From Terriglobia bacterium (lineage in GTDB: Bacteria > Acidobacteriota > Terriglobia > Bryobacterales > Bryobacteraceae), in NCBI GenBank assembly GCA_020073345.1, contig JAIQFI010000002.1:124001-188000 (forward strand): DNA of 64,000 nt, read 5' to 3'. Of this stretch, positions 43,157-51,123 are shown piece by piece; positions within the stretch are counted from its first letter, which is position 1, and every line of letters starts with the position of its first letter. The notes under the pieces are model-generated. The model was not told the DNA's origin. It saw only the letters and a program-made list of their open reading frames with translations, and did no database searches. The position numbers and the translations under genes were made by a program.

Positions 43157-44323
43157 CTAGGTACCGAAAGTGCCGATGGTGCCCACGTTGCGCAGCAGAG
43201 TGACCTTCGTGCGGGTTTGCGGCGCCTCCGGCAGAGCACAGACGTTGCGAGCCATGACATCACACGCCTTGCCGAACGAACTGCCCGCAGCGGCCAGACG
43301 CGTCTCGAGAACCGAGTTCCGGATTTCCTTGTAATCGTTGGGCAGAGTCCCGAACACCGGCCTTTCCACGACCTTCTCGATATTTTCCATGGTCAGGCGG
43401 CCCCGCTCCCAACGGTTGACTACCAGCTTTACGTGGTCCGCTGGAACCTCGCAGTTTTCGACCTCCGTCCGGCGCACCTTAGCCAGCTTGACGGAAGCCA
43501 ATTCGGGCTGGCATACAACAAAGACCGCATGCGAGTGGCGCACGAACTCGGCGGTGGCCTGGTTGATGACTTCCGGCAGATCCACCACGATGTAGTCGTA
43601 CTGTTTTTGTATAAGTAACAACAACTGATAGTAATCGGCCCAGGAAGGGAGGCGGCTGCGGCGGCCGGGATTGGACAGCAGCAGATCCAGGCTGTTGATC
43701 TGCGGTGTGACCTGCCGCCACTCCAGAGGACTCAACAATTCGGCATTAAATTCCAGAGCTTCCGCGAGTCCTTTGTGGCGCTCCAGGTTCAGCATGATCG
43801 AGAGAGGGCCGGAGCGCTGGTCGCATTCAATCAGTAGCACCTTCTTGTTGCTGTCGGCAATCGCGGCAGCCAGGTGGAGCGCCACAGTGGAACAACCCCC
43901 TCCGGCCTTGGCCGGTACAAACGCCAGTATGTTCGGGTGGGTTACCGGATACCGCCGGTGGAGCGCTTCATACGCCGCCGCTTCGATATCCCCAGGAGAA
44001 AAAGGTTCACTCACCAAGTCCACGATGCCGGCGTCTTCAAAGGTGAGCTGTTCGGCGCGATTCCAGCGCGGGCGGAACCCGATGATCACCGTGCGCGGCA
44101 AGCTGAAGAGGATTTCTTTGGCGACGCCCTCGGCTACGACCCAGTCGCCCAAGTCCAGAAGAAGGATTGCGGGAGTCTGGGCCGTAAGCAACCGGGTTAT
44201 TTCCTTGATGGGAGGAACGGGGCTGATCCTGTAACAGGGCTGAAATGCGCCGGACTCCATGGTCAGCATTTCGATAGCATCGGCCGCGAGAGGATTGGGG
44301 GTCACGACAGCGAGCCGGAGCAT
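43157..44323 (-). CDS. CpaE-like pseudo-receiver/ParA-type ATPase
   Basis: 388 residues. Residues 1-120 resemble a receiver domain (LLLDLGDWVVAEGVAKEIL, VDLVSEPFSPGDIEAAAYEAL) and the rest is a MinD/ParA-like ATPase. The deviant Walker A reads FVPAKAGGGCSTVALHLA (about 134-151), with Cys where the P-loop lysine is expected, as in the CpaE subgroup; KVLLIECDQRSGPLS and YIVVDLPEV follow. CpaE proteins place Flp/Tad pili, but no pilus genes are in this window. A solitary copy of unknown job. Confidence 0.8.
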   Translation of the reverse strand: MLRLAVVTPNPLAADAIEMLTMESGAFQPCYRISPVPPIKEITRLLTAQTPAILLLDLGDWVVAEGVAKEILFSLPRTVIIGFRPRWNRAEQLTFEDAGIVDLVSEPFSPGDIEAAAYEALHRRYPVTHPNILAFVPAKAGGGCSTVALHLAAAIADSNKKVLLIECDQRSGPLSIMLNLERHKGLAEALEFNAELLSPLEWRQVTPQINSLDLLLSNPGRRSRLPSWADYYQLLLLIQKQYDYIVVDLPEVINQATAEFVRHSHAVFVVCQPELASVKLAKVRRTEVENCEVPADHVKLVVNRWERGRLTMENIEKVVERPVFGTLPNDYKEIRNSVLETRLAAAGSSFGKACDVMARNVCALPEAPQTRTKVTLLRNVGTIGTFGT

Positions 44324-44368
44324 GGTTATCAGACGTTATTCTACAGGTTTGAAATTGGCCGCTATGTC

Positions 44369-45028
44369 TTAGGACCCAAAGCGCTCTTCCTTCCATGGAT
44401 CGCCATGCATGTGGTATCCGTTCCGCTCCCAGAAGCCGGCCTTGTCGGTTTCCCGGAACTCAATTCCCGCCACCCACTTGGCGCTTTTCCAGGCATACAG
44501 CTGAGGCACAATCAGCCGGGCAGGGCCGCCGTGCTCGGTGCTGAGTCGCTCGCCATCATGGGTGAGCGCCACCAGCGCATCCTCGGCTAAAAAATGCTCG
44601 ACCGGCAGGTTCGTGGTCCAGCCGTAGTCGTATCCGTGCACCACGACGAACCTGGCGTTGGACAGGAGCCCTCCCGCCCGATCCGTCAGTTCCCGCGCCG
44701 ACACTCCTTCCCAGAGGTTACCCAGCCTGGACCAGCGCGTGACACAGTGAAAATCGGCGAAGACTTTCACGCGGGGAAGAGCCTGGAACTCCTCCCAGGT
44801 CCAGGAGGTGGGCTTAGCCACCAAGCCTTCCATCGAGAATCGCCAGGTTTCCAGGTCGATGGACGGCGGGCCGGATGCGTCCAGGACCGGCCACTTGAGC
44901 GTGCGGGACTGGCGGGGCGGAACGCGACTTTCCCGGCGGGTATCGGGGCTGATGACGACATCTTCGCCTCGGTTTTCAGGAGAAGGGATCTGCTTGCCTT
45001 GGAGTTTGGAGGAATCCATTCCGAACAT
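44369..45028 (-). CDS. Sulfite-oxidase-like molybdopterin oxidoreductase
   Basis: 219 residues, covering one oxidoreductase molybdopterin-binding domain (SUOX fold). The Moco-ligating cysteine lies in FADFHCVTRWS. Other family features are LETWRFSMEGLVAKP, VVHGYDYGWTTNLPVE and EHGGPARLIVPQLYAWKSAK. There is no TAT signal and no dimerisation domain, which makes it a short cytoplasmic-looking variant (YedY/YuiH-like). The redox partner is unknown. An AAGGAT stretch lies before the ATG. Confidence 0.9.
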   Translation of the reverse strand: MFGMDSSKLQGKQIPSPENRGEDVVISPDTRRESRVPPRQSRTLKWPVLDASGPPSIDLETWRFSMEGLVAKPTSWTWEEFQALPRVKVFADFHCVTRWSRLGNLWEGVSARELTDRAGGLLSNARFVVVHGYDYGWTTNLPVEHFLAEDALVALTHDGERLSTEHGGPARLIVPQLYAWKSAKWVAGIEFRETDKAGFWERNGYHMHGDPWKEERFGS

Positions 45029-45098
45029 AGGAAGATCCTTAACCTCCAGTGTATTCCCGGCCTGAGAATTCTTACCCCCTTCGTGGACTTAAGTTTGT

Positions 45099-45551
45099 AT
45101 GCGCAAGGGTGTTTGTATGCTCGCCGGGCTCGTGAGTTTGGCACGTTTGGCGGGGGCCCAGACCAGAGTGGAGTACATCGGCGGCACTGTATCGCAGATT
45201 GCGGAAGGAACCCAAGGGTCGATCGTCCTCACCGATGACCGCTATCTGGCGTTCTATGCGGGGAAAGTGCAAATGCGGGTAGCCTATGACCGCGTCAATC
45301 TGGTCGAATACGGCCAGCAAGTCGGCCGGCGAATGGCTCTGGCGCTAGTGATCTCGCCGGTGTTCTTGCTCAGCAAGTCGCGCAAGCATTTCCTCACCAT
45401 CGGCTACAGCGGTGAGGACGGTAAGCAGCAAGCGTGGGTGTTCCGCGTAGATAAACAGAGCATTCGATCCACGCTCGCTGGTCTGGAGGCGCGCACCGGA
45501 GTGAAAATCCAGTACCAGGATGAGCAGGCGCGCAAGGCTCGCAATCAATGA
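45099..45551 (+). CDS. Exported hypothetical protein
   Basis: 150 residues with a possible signal peptide (MLAGLVSLARLAGAQ after a basic MRKGVC). The mature part has strands (VEYIGGTVSQIAEGTQGSIV, TDDRYLAFYAGKVQMRVAYD) and one hydrophobic segment (MALALVISPVFLL) that might anchor it. It ends IRSTLAGLEARTGVKIQYQD, reminiscent of bacterial PH-like folds. No function known. The end overlaps the next gene by 4 bases. Confidence 0.6.
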   Translation: MRKGVCMLAGLVSLARLAGAQTRVEYIGGTVSQIAEGTQGSIVLTDDRYLAFYAGKVQMRVAYDRVNLVEYGQQVGRRMALALVISPVFLLSKSRKHFLTIGYSGEDGKQQAWVFRVDKQSIRSTLAGLEARTGVKIQYQDEQARKARNQ

Positions 45552-46111
45552 AGAAAATAATCTTGTTGGTCTTACTGCTGGGCGCCGGGGTTGTCCGCGC
45601 TCAGGAGGACTTATCGAAACAGTTGTTGAGCATCAAGCGGATTTATGTCGACCGGCTCACCGGCGGTGAAACCGCGGCGCAGATGCGCGATCTGATCATC
45701 GCAAGTCTGCATGGCGCCAAGCTCTACGTTCTGACGGAGAATCCCGAGCGCGCCGACGCCGTTTTGCACGGCGCCGCCGAGGACCTGATCTACACCGACC
45801 AGTTCGCATCGTCGGACAGCGTGGACCTGCGCAGCGGCGTGGGCACGGGCACGCGGTCTACTCGAACATCCAGCGGCGCAAGATCCCTCAGTGTCGGGGT
45901 GGGCGACAAGGAGTCCACGGACATCCGCGAGCGCAAACACGAGGCGCTGGCCACGGTCCGGTTAGTGAATAAAGACGGCGACGTGATCTGGTCCACCACG
46001 CAGGAAAGCGACGGAGCGAAGTTTCGCGGGGCGAGCGCCGATGTGGCGGATAAAATCGCGCGTCAACTGGCGGCGGACTTGGATCGCGTGCGTCAGGGCA
46101 GGGATCGATAA
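45548..46111 (+). CDS. Exported hypothetical protein
   Basis: 187 residues with a signal peptide (KKIILLVLLLGAGVVRAQ). The body shows KRIYVDRLTGGETAAQMRDL and RADAVLHGAAEDLIYTDQFA, a Ser/Thr-rich linker, then ATVRLVNKDGDVIWSTTQES and VADKIARQLAADL. That pattern (small LptE/CsgG-like domain with a trailing helix) suggests an outer-membrane-associated protein, but I cannot name a family. ATGA overlap with its upstream neighbour indicates one transcript. Confidence 0.6.
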   Translation: MKKIILLVLLLGAGVVRAQEDLSKQLLSIKRIYVDRLTGGETAAQMRDLIIASLHGAKLYVLTENPERADAVLHGAAEDLIYTDQFASSDSVDLRSGVGTGTRSTRTSSGARSLSVGVGDKESTDIRERKHEALATVRLVNKDGDVIWSTTQESDGAKFRGASADVADKIARQLAADLDRVRQGRDR

Positions 46112-46331
46112 TAGGAGTATGGCTGCAAACACCAGGAATCGGCATGAGCCCACGCGTGAGAAGGGCCGCCGCCATCGCATGAGATTGAAGGATCAACTGC
46201 TTGCAACCGGGAAGCGATGTGCCGCGCACATCAAGAAACCAGTCTCCTCTGCTGATCACGCAGCGCTTCTGTACGACGGCAGCGGCTTGCCGGGGTGATC
46301 ACTCGAGGACTCTAGCGACTAGGAAAGGCTT
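46112..46331. other. Gap of about 220 bases, no supported gene
   Basis: The gap between the exported protein gene and the palindromic repeat holds a 59-codon frame from 46120 (a basic peptide, MAANTRNRHEPTREKGRRHR and on). An AGGAG sits only one base before its ATG, too close to be convincing, and no similarity is recognised. No promoter, RNA gene or terminator is clear. Confidence 0.4.
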
Positions 46332-46421
46332 GTGGGCAGGTCTCTAGACCTGCGCGGGTTTGAGCCAGGTAGAACACCGAGCGGGGCTAAAGCCCCGCGC
46401 AGACTGAAGTCTGCCCCACTA
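46332..46421. repeat. Palindromic repeat, copy 2 (abuts TAG stop of receiver gene)
   Basis: An array of inverted repeats closed by GTGGG/CCCAC ends. Inner hairpins are GCAGGTC-TCTA-GACCTGC, GCGGGGCT-AA-AGCCCCGC and GCAGACT-GA-AGTCTGC. On the minus strand the repeat begins in the stop codon of the receiver-like gene (TAGTGGGGCAG), exactly as copy 1 does with the M61 gene. Confidence 0.8.
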
Positions 46422-46790
46422 AGAGCTCGCGTGGCGCTTCAGGATCTGGGGCAGGTTTTGCGAAAACGCCGAGCGCGCCAGCACCATGTCGCAGCCCGCT
46501 TCCTGCGCCTGCTGCTTCAACTCGCCTTGGACATGCGAGAGATAACCCACCAGGTTGATGCGACTGGTGTGCTCATCGGCCTTCAGTTTCCGGATGAGGT
46601 TGAGGGGGTCCACGCCCTGGAAATTCAAGTCCACGATGATGAGCGCCGGGTCGAGCTTGGCCTGCTCCAGCACGTCCAGCTCGCTTTTGACGAACGTAAT
46701 GGCCAAACCCGCCCGTTTCGCGGTTTCATTGATCTTGACGGTGAAGAACAAGTCTTCGAGCACGGCCAGGACTTTCTTGGGTTCCGGCAT
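46419..46790 (-). CDS. Receiver-like (response regulator) protein, single domain
   Basis: 123 residues from ATG 46790. It resembles a CheY-type receiver: KKVLAVLEDLFFTVKINETA at the start, ALIIVDLNFQGVDPLNLIRK with the phosphoacceptor-position Asp, and INLVGYLSHVQ. The conserved lysine region reads DMVLARSAF, with no lysine, so phosphotransfer chemistry may be altered. There is no output domain. A longer frame reaches 46847 or beyond over zwf and is rejected. It is divergent from zwf with a gap of 63 bases. Confidence 0.7.
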   Translation of the reverse strand: MPEPKKVLAVLEDLFFTVKINETAKRAGLAITFVKSELDVLEQAKLDPALIIVDLNFQGVDPLNLIRKLKADEHTSRINLVGYLSHVQGELKQQAQEAGCDMVLARSAFSQNLPQILKRHASS

Positions 46791-46853
46791 AGAGGCAAGT
46801 GTGTCTTTCTGAAAAACCGAGACGGGGGGTAATCCCAATGCTACCATGCAGAA

Positions 46854-48344
46854 ATGACGGAGGTCCGGAATCCTTTCGCGGATCCTTTGCGCTTTGAGCG
46901 GCGCGTGCCCGAGTGCGCCATCGTGATCTTCGGCGCGGCCGGCGATCTGGCGAAGCGCAAGCTCTTGCCCGCTCTGTACCGGCTGGCTTACGACCGGCGT
47001 CTTCCGGCTTCCTTCGCGATCGTCGGCAACTCGCGCACGGCGATGAGCGACGAAGAGTACCGCCAGCGCATGCATGACGCCGTGAAGCAGTTCAGCGAGG
47101 ACGGCGCCTTCGACGAAGACCTGTGGACGCGTTTTGCCGGCAACCTTCATTACGTGGCGGGCGACGTGAAGGACCCGCAGATGTACCTGGCGTTGAAGGA
47201 AAAAGTGAACGCGACCGGACAGGCCAATATCCTCTTTTATCTTTCTACTCAGCCCAGCTACTACACCGTCATCGTGGACGGGATCGGCCATTCCCATCTG
47301 GCCTCGGCCCCCGACGGAGCCTGGCGCAGGCTGATCGTGGAAAAACCGTTCGGCCACGATCTGGAAAGCGCGAAAGAGCTGAATGCCCGCATCCACGCTG
47401 TTTTTCGCGAGCAGGATACCTACCGCATCGATCACTATCTGGGAAAAGAAACGGTCCAGAACATCCTGGCTCTGCGCTTCGGAAACGGAATTTTCGAGCC
47501 GCTGTGGAACCGGCGCTACGTCAACCACGTGCAGATCACGGCCGCCGAATCGATCGGCGTCGAGGGCCGGGGCGGCTATTACCAGGAAGCCGGTGCGCTC
47601 CGCGACATGATCCAGAATCACCTGCTGCAGGTGATGGCGACTGTCGCCATGGAGCCTTCCGCAGTCTTCGAACCCGATGCGGTCCGCGACGAGCGCGCCA
47701 AGTTGCTGCGGTCCATCAAGATCATGCGTCCGGAGGAAGTAGATTCGTACGCAGTGGCCGGGCAGTATAAGGGGTTTCGTCAGGAACCCGGGGTGAATCC
47801 CGACGCGCAAACCGATACTTACGCCGCCGGCACTTTCTTCGTCGACAATTGGCGCTGGGCGGGAGTGCCGTTCTTCATCCGAACCGGCAAGAAACTTCCC
47901 AAACGGGTCACCGACATCGCGATTCAGTACAATTCGGCTCCTCTGGCTCTGTTCCGTTCCGGGGACGGAGCGCAGGGAACGCGGCCGAATCTGTTGATCC
48001 TGCGCATTCAGCCCGAGGAGGGCATTTCACTGCTCTTCCTATCCAAGGAGCCCGGCAGCGGGATGCGCCTGCGGCCCGTCTCGATGGACTTCAACTATGG
48101 AACGAGCTTCGGCGAACGGTCTCCTTCCGCGTATGAAACTTTACTGGTCGATGCCATGGTCGGAGATCCGACGCTTTATACCCGCCAGGACATGGTGGAG
48201 GCAAGCTGGACGGTGATCCAGCCGATTCTCGAAAACTGGAATAACCGGCGTTTCGATTTTCCGAATTACGATCCCGGCACGTGGGGTCCGGCCGAGGCCG
48301 ACGCCATGATCGCGAAGCTGGGACGCCAGTGGCGGAATAGCTGA
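46854..48344 (+). CDS. zwf: Glucose-6-phosphate 1-dehydrogenase
   Basis: First step of the oxidative pentose phosphate pathway. 496 residues. Nucleotide-binding start IVIFGAAGDLAKRKLLPALY, catalytic segment YRIDHYLGKETVQN (His in RIDHYLGKE) and RWAGVPFFIRTGKKLPKR-like (WAGVPFFIRTGKKLP) are present. Length is typical. It begins an evident zwf-opcA-pgl operon, with 3 and 7 bases between genes. Confidence 0.97.
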   Translation: MTEVRNPFADPLRFERRVPECAIVIFGAAGDLAKRKLLPALYRLAYDRRLPASFAIVGNSRTAMSDEEYRQRMHDAVKQFSEDGAFDEDLWTRFAGNLHYVAGDVKDPQMYLALKEKVNATGQANILFYLSTQPSYYTVIVDGIGHSHLASAPDGAWRRLIVEKPFGHDLESAKELNARIHAVFREQDTYRIDHYLGKETVQNILALRFGNGIFEPLWNRRYVNHVQITAAESIGVEGRGGYYQEAGALRDMIQNHLLQVMATVAMEPSAVFEPDAVRDERAKLLRSIKIMRPEEVDSYAVAGQYKGFRQEPGVNPDAQTDTYAAGTFFVDNWRWAGVPFFIRTGKKLPKRVTDIAIQYNSAPLALFRSGDGAQGTRPNLLILRIQPEEGISLLFLSKEPGSGMRLRPVSMDFNYGTSFGERSPSAYETLLVDAMVGDPTLYTRQDMVEASWTVIQPILENWNNRRFDFPNYDPGTWGPAEADAMIAKLGRQWRNS

Positions 48345-48347
48345 GCC

Positions 48348-49298
48348 ATGAGTACCGTTGCGGTCCAACCTGAACGAATCCTGAAAGACCTGCAGCAGTT
48401 GTGGGCGCAGATGGCGCAGGATCAGGCCGAATCGGGAGGCGTGCTGCGCGCCTGCGCGATGACCCTGGTGGTGGCGGCCGAGGATTCCTCCGACGCCGAA
48501 CGGGTCCGCCAGACCGTGGGCGTACTGATGCACAACCATCCCAGCCGCGCGGTAATTCTGCACCCTGGTGGCAGCGGTGCCGATCTGGACGCCCGCATTT
48601 TCGCCGAGTGCTGGAAGCCGTTCGGCAAGGCCCAGCAGATCTGCTCGGAGGGAATTGAGATTACGGCGGGGCGGAGCGGGTTTTCGGAAGTAGCGAAGTT
48701 TCTGGTGCCCCTGCGGGTTCCGGATCTCCCGGTGGTTTTGTGGTGCCGCGGAGCAGCAGCGCTCGATCCGGGACCTTTAGAATCCCTGTTTCCGCTGGCT
48801 GACAAAATCATCTTCGATTCCGGCCACGTCGCGGACGCCGATAGCGCGCTGCAGTTTCTGCGCAGGCTCCGCGGGCGCGGTAGGCGCGTGGCTGACCTGC
48901 ACTGGACCCGGATCACGGGCTGGCGAGAGGTGTTGGCGCATCTTTTTGACGATCGAGCGCTAAAGCCGGAGGAAGTCAAAGCCGCTCAGGTGACATTTGG
49001 AGGGCCGGCGGTAACCACCGAAGCCCGCTATTTCGCGGCCTGGATCCGGACGTCGCTGCCTGGGGCGCGCGTGACGCTTTCGTCGGGGGATGGTCCTCCG
49101 GGGCTTCGCTCGGTGATGCTTTCCACTGCCTCCGACAGTCTCACCATCGCCCTGGGCAGCGATCACTGCGTCGAAGTATCCGGATGCGGCCGCCACTATC
49201 GTTCGCTGCTGCCGTCCGCGTCGGAAGAAGCGCTGATGCAGGAGGAACTTGGAATTCTCGGGCCGGACCCGGTTTACGAACGCGCCCTAACAGCGTGA
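48348..49298 (+). CDS. opcA: OpcA, glucose-6-phosphate dehydrogenase assembly protein
   Basis: 316 residues, matching the OpcA family known from cyanobacteria and actinobacteria, where it activates or assembles G6PDH. Recognisable parts are GVLRACAMTLVVAAEDSSDA, HNHPSRAVILHPGG, VPLRVPDLPVVLWCRG, PLADKIIFDSGHVADAD and TRITGWREVLAHLFDD. It lies 3 bases after zwf and 7 bases before pgl, the context expected for this function. Confidence 0.92.
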   Translation: MSTVAVQPERILKDLQQLWAQMAQDQAESGGVLRACAMTLVVAAEDSSDAERVRQTVGVLMHNHPSRAVILHPGGSGADLDARIFAECWKPFGKAQQICSEGIEITAGRSGFSEVAKFLVPLRVPDLPVVLWCRGAAALDPGPLESLFPLADKIIFDSGHVADADSALQFLRRLRGRGRRVADLHWTRITGWREVLAHLFDDRALKPEEVKAAQVTFGGPAVTTEARYFAAWIRTSLPGARVTLSSGDGPPGLRSVMLSTASDSLTIALGSDHCVEVSGCGRHYRSLLPSASEEALMQEELGILGPDPVYERALTA

Positions 49299-49305
49299 GT
49301 AACTC

Positions 49306-50031
49306 ATGAACGTGTCGCGATACTCCGATCCCGTCGCGGCAGCCGAAGCCTGCGGACAGCGCGTTCTAGATCTCCTGGCGAAAACGATCGCCGCGCGGAA
49401 GCGGGCGACTCTGGCAGTTTCCGGCGGGACATCGCCCAAGCCGATGTTCGAACTGTTCGCGAAAAGCGGATTCCCCTGGGAACAGGTGCATGTTTTTTGG
49501 GTGGATGAGCGGTGCGTTCCTCCCTCCGATTCCCAAAGCAATTTCAGGCTGGCGAACGAAACCTGGCTGGCCCCTGCCAAGGTTCCGTCCGGCAACATAC
49601 ATCGCGTGCCCACGGAACGGGAACCGCACGAGGCCGCTCGCGAGTACGCCGAGCATGTGCGAACCTTTTTCAATCTCCAGCCCGGCGAACTGCCGCAATT
49701 CGAGGTGATCCACCGCGGCGTTGGACCCGACGCGCATACGGCCAGCCTGTTTCCGGGTGAGCCGCTCATCGAGGACCATAAGGAACTCGCCGCCGCCGTG
49801 TGGGTGGAGAAGATGCATCAGTGGCGTGTGACGCTGCTGCCAGGAGTTTTGGAAGCAGCGCGGAACACCGTGGTGCTCGCAACCGGCTCGGATAAGGCCG
49901 CTGCGCTGAATGCGGTCTTAAGCGGACCGTACGATCCGATGAAGTGGCCCGCGCAGATCGCGACGCGGGATGGCAGCGGGGCGCCTTTATCTGATACGAT
50001 GTGGTTCCTGGACCAAGCCGCCTCCCCATAG
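49306..50031 (+). CDS. pgl: 6-phosphogluconolactonase
   Basis: Hydrolyses 6-phosphogluconolactone. 241 residues, DevB-type. Motifs are LAVSGGTSPKPMFELFA, VFWVDERCVPPSDSQSNF and GVGPDAHTASLFPG, with the helix and strand ending in LLPGVLEAARNTVVLATG. Its last residues (DQAASP) and TAG stop are encoded by the first unit of a 20-base tandem repeat, so changes in repeat number at its 5' end could alter the C-terminus. Third gene of the zwf operon. Confidence 0.95.
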   Translation: MNVSRYSDPVAAAEACGQRVLDLLAKTIAARKRATLAVSGGTSPKPMFELFAKSGFPWEQVHVFWVDERCVPPSDSQSNFRLANETWLAPAKVPSGNIHRVPTEREPHEAAREYAEHVRTFFNLQPGELPQFEVIHRGVGPDAHTASLFPGEPLIEDHKELAAAVWVEKMHQWRVTLLPGVLEAARNTVVLATGSDKAAALNAVLSGPYDPMKWPAQIATRDGSGAPLSDTMWFLDQAASP

Positions 50032-50127
50032 ACTCAGCCGCCTCCCCATAGACCGAGCCGCCTCCCCATAGACCGAGCCGCCTCCCCATAGACCGAGCCG
50101 CCTCCCCATAGACCGAGCCGCCTCCCC
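50011..50127 (+). repeat. 20-bp tandem repeat (minisatellite), about 5.9 copies
   Basis: Unit GACCGAGCCGCCTCCCCATA. Units start at 50011, 50031, 50051, 50071, 50091 and 50111; the three middle units are identical, the first two differ by one or two bases, and the last ends CCCCGAA. The first unit carries the end of pgl including its stop. The unit count and 20-base length are not multiples of 3. It ends 12 bases before the capA ATG. Confidence 0.95.
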
Positions 50128-50139
50128 GAAGGACATCGA

Positions 50140-51123
50140 ATGACGTTCTCGCGCAGGACTATGCTTGCTCTGTTGGCCGCTCCGCCGTTCTCGCAGTTGG
50201 CCGAGCCGTCGCCGCCCGAACCGGCGCGCACGCGACTCATTCTGGGCGGCGATGTGATGCTGTCGCGCCATGTGGGGCGCTTGGCGCGCAGCCGCCGCGA
50301 TCCGGCGTTTCCTCTGCGCGATCTCGCTCCCGTGCTCCAGGCGGCCGATATTGCGTTCGTGAATCTGGAATCGCCGTTCTCGGATCGCGGCGCGGTGGTG
50401 GAGCACGGCATGATCTTCAAGGCCGAGCCGGAGATGATCGCCGGGCTGGAGCTGGCCGGTGTGGATGTCGTGTCGACGGCGAACAACCATGCGCGCGATC
50501 AGGGATCATACGGCGTGGAGTTCACGCTGGACTGGCTCGAACGCCACCGGATCGCGGTGGCCGGGACAGGGACGTCGGCCGAGGCTGCCCATGCCGGCGT
50601 AGTGATCGAACGGAACGGGGTGCGGTTCGGCTTTCTGGCGTACACCTACGACCAGTCCAACGGGAACCACACCGATACGGACGATCGCGTAGCGGTGATG
50701 GATGTGGCGCGCATGCGCGAGGATGTGGCGCGGCTTTCGTCAAGCGGAGCCGCGCGCGCGGACGCGATCGTGGTCTCCATGCACGCCGGCACCGAGTATT
50801 CGCCCAAATCCAATGCGCGGCAGGAAGCGTTCGCGCGAGCCGCGATCGACGCGGGCGCGAGCGTGGTGGCGGGCCATCATCCGCACGTGACCCAGCCGTG
50901 GGAGCGGTACGGCCAAGGCGCGATCTTCTATTCGCTCGGCAACCTGGTGTTCGACCAGTTCCAGCGCGTCGAAACCCAGCGCGGCGCACTGGCGGAGATC
51001 TTGTTCGAGGGGCCGCGGCTGGCCCGGGCCAACCTGCTTCCGGTGGAGATTGTCGAAACGGCCCCGCGCCTGGCCCGCGCTACATTCGCCGGGGGACCCT
51101 CCGGCGAGCTAGCTGCAAAATGA
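50140..51123 (+). CDS. CapA-family (poly-gamma-glutamate synthesis-like) protein
   Basis: 327 residues. A short leader with two arginines (FSRRTMLALLAAPPFSQLA) suggests export, possibly by TAT. The metallophosphatase-like CapA domain shows LILGGDVMLSRHVGRLARS, FVNLESPFSDRG, VSTANNHARDQG, IVVSMHAGTEYSP and AGHHPHVTQPWERYG. All metal-binding-type His and Asp residues are present. The CapA role in polyglutamate capsules is known only for Bacillus relatives; here it may act on another exported polymer. A minisatellite occupies the upstream region, and the 3' end overlaps the convergent PEP-CTERM gene by 44 bases. Confidence 0.88.
   Translation: MTFSRRTMLALLAAPPFSQLAEPSPPEPARTRLILGGDVMLSRHVGRLARSRRDPAFPLRDLAPVLQAADIAFVNLESPFSDRGAVVEHGMIFKAEPEMIAGLELAGVDVVSTANNHARDQGSYGVEFTLDWLERHRIAVAGTGTSAEAAHAGVVIERNGVRFGFLAYTYDQSNGNHTDTDDRVAVMDVARMREDVARLSSSGAARADAIVVSMHAGTEYSPKSNARQEAFARAAIDAGASVVAGHHPHVTQPWERYGQGAIFYSLGNLVFDQFQRVETQRGALAEILFEGPRLARANLLPVEIVETAPRLARATFAGGPSGELAAK

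Noticed and set aside
46120-46299. 59-codon basic peptide frame
   Set aside because: AGGAG is too close to the ATG, and there is no family resemblance.
46419-47810. 463-residue minus-strand frame ending in the receiver-like protein
   Set aside because: Most of it is antisense to zwf; only the last 123 residues resemble a protein family.
50011-50127. Regular repeats that might be a CRISPR array
   Set aside because: The 20-base units are directly adjacent with no spacers, and no cas genes are present; it is a minisatellite.
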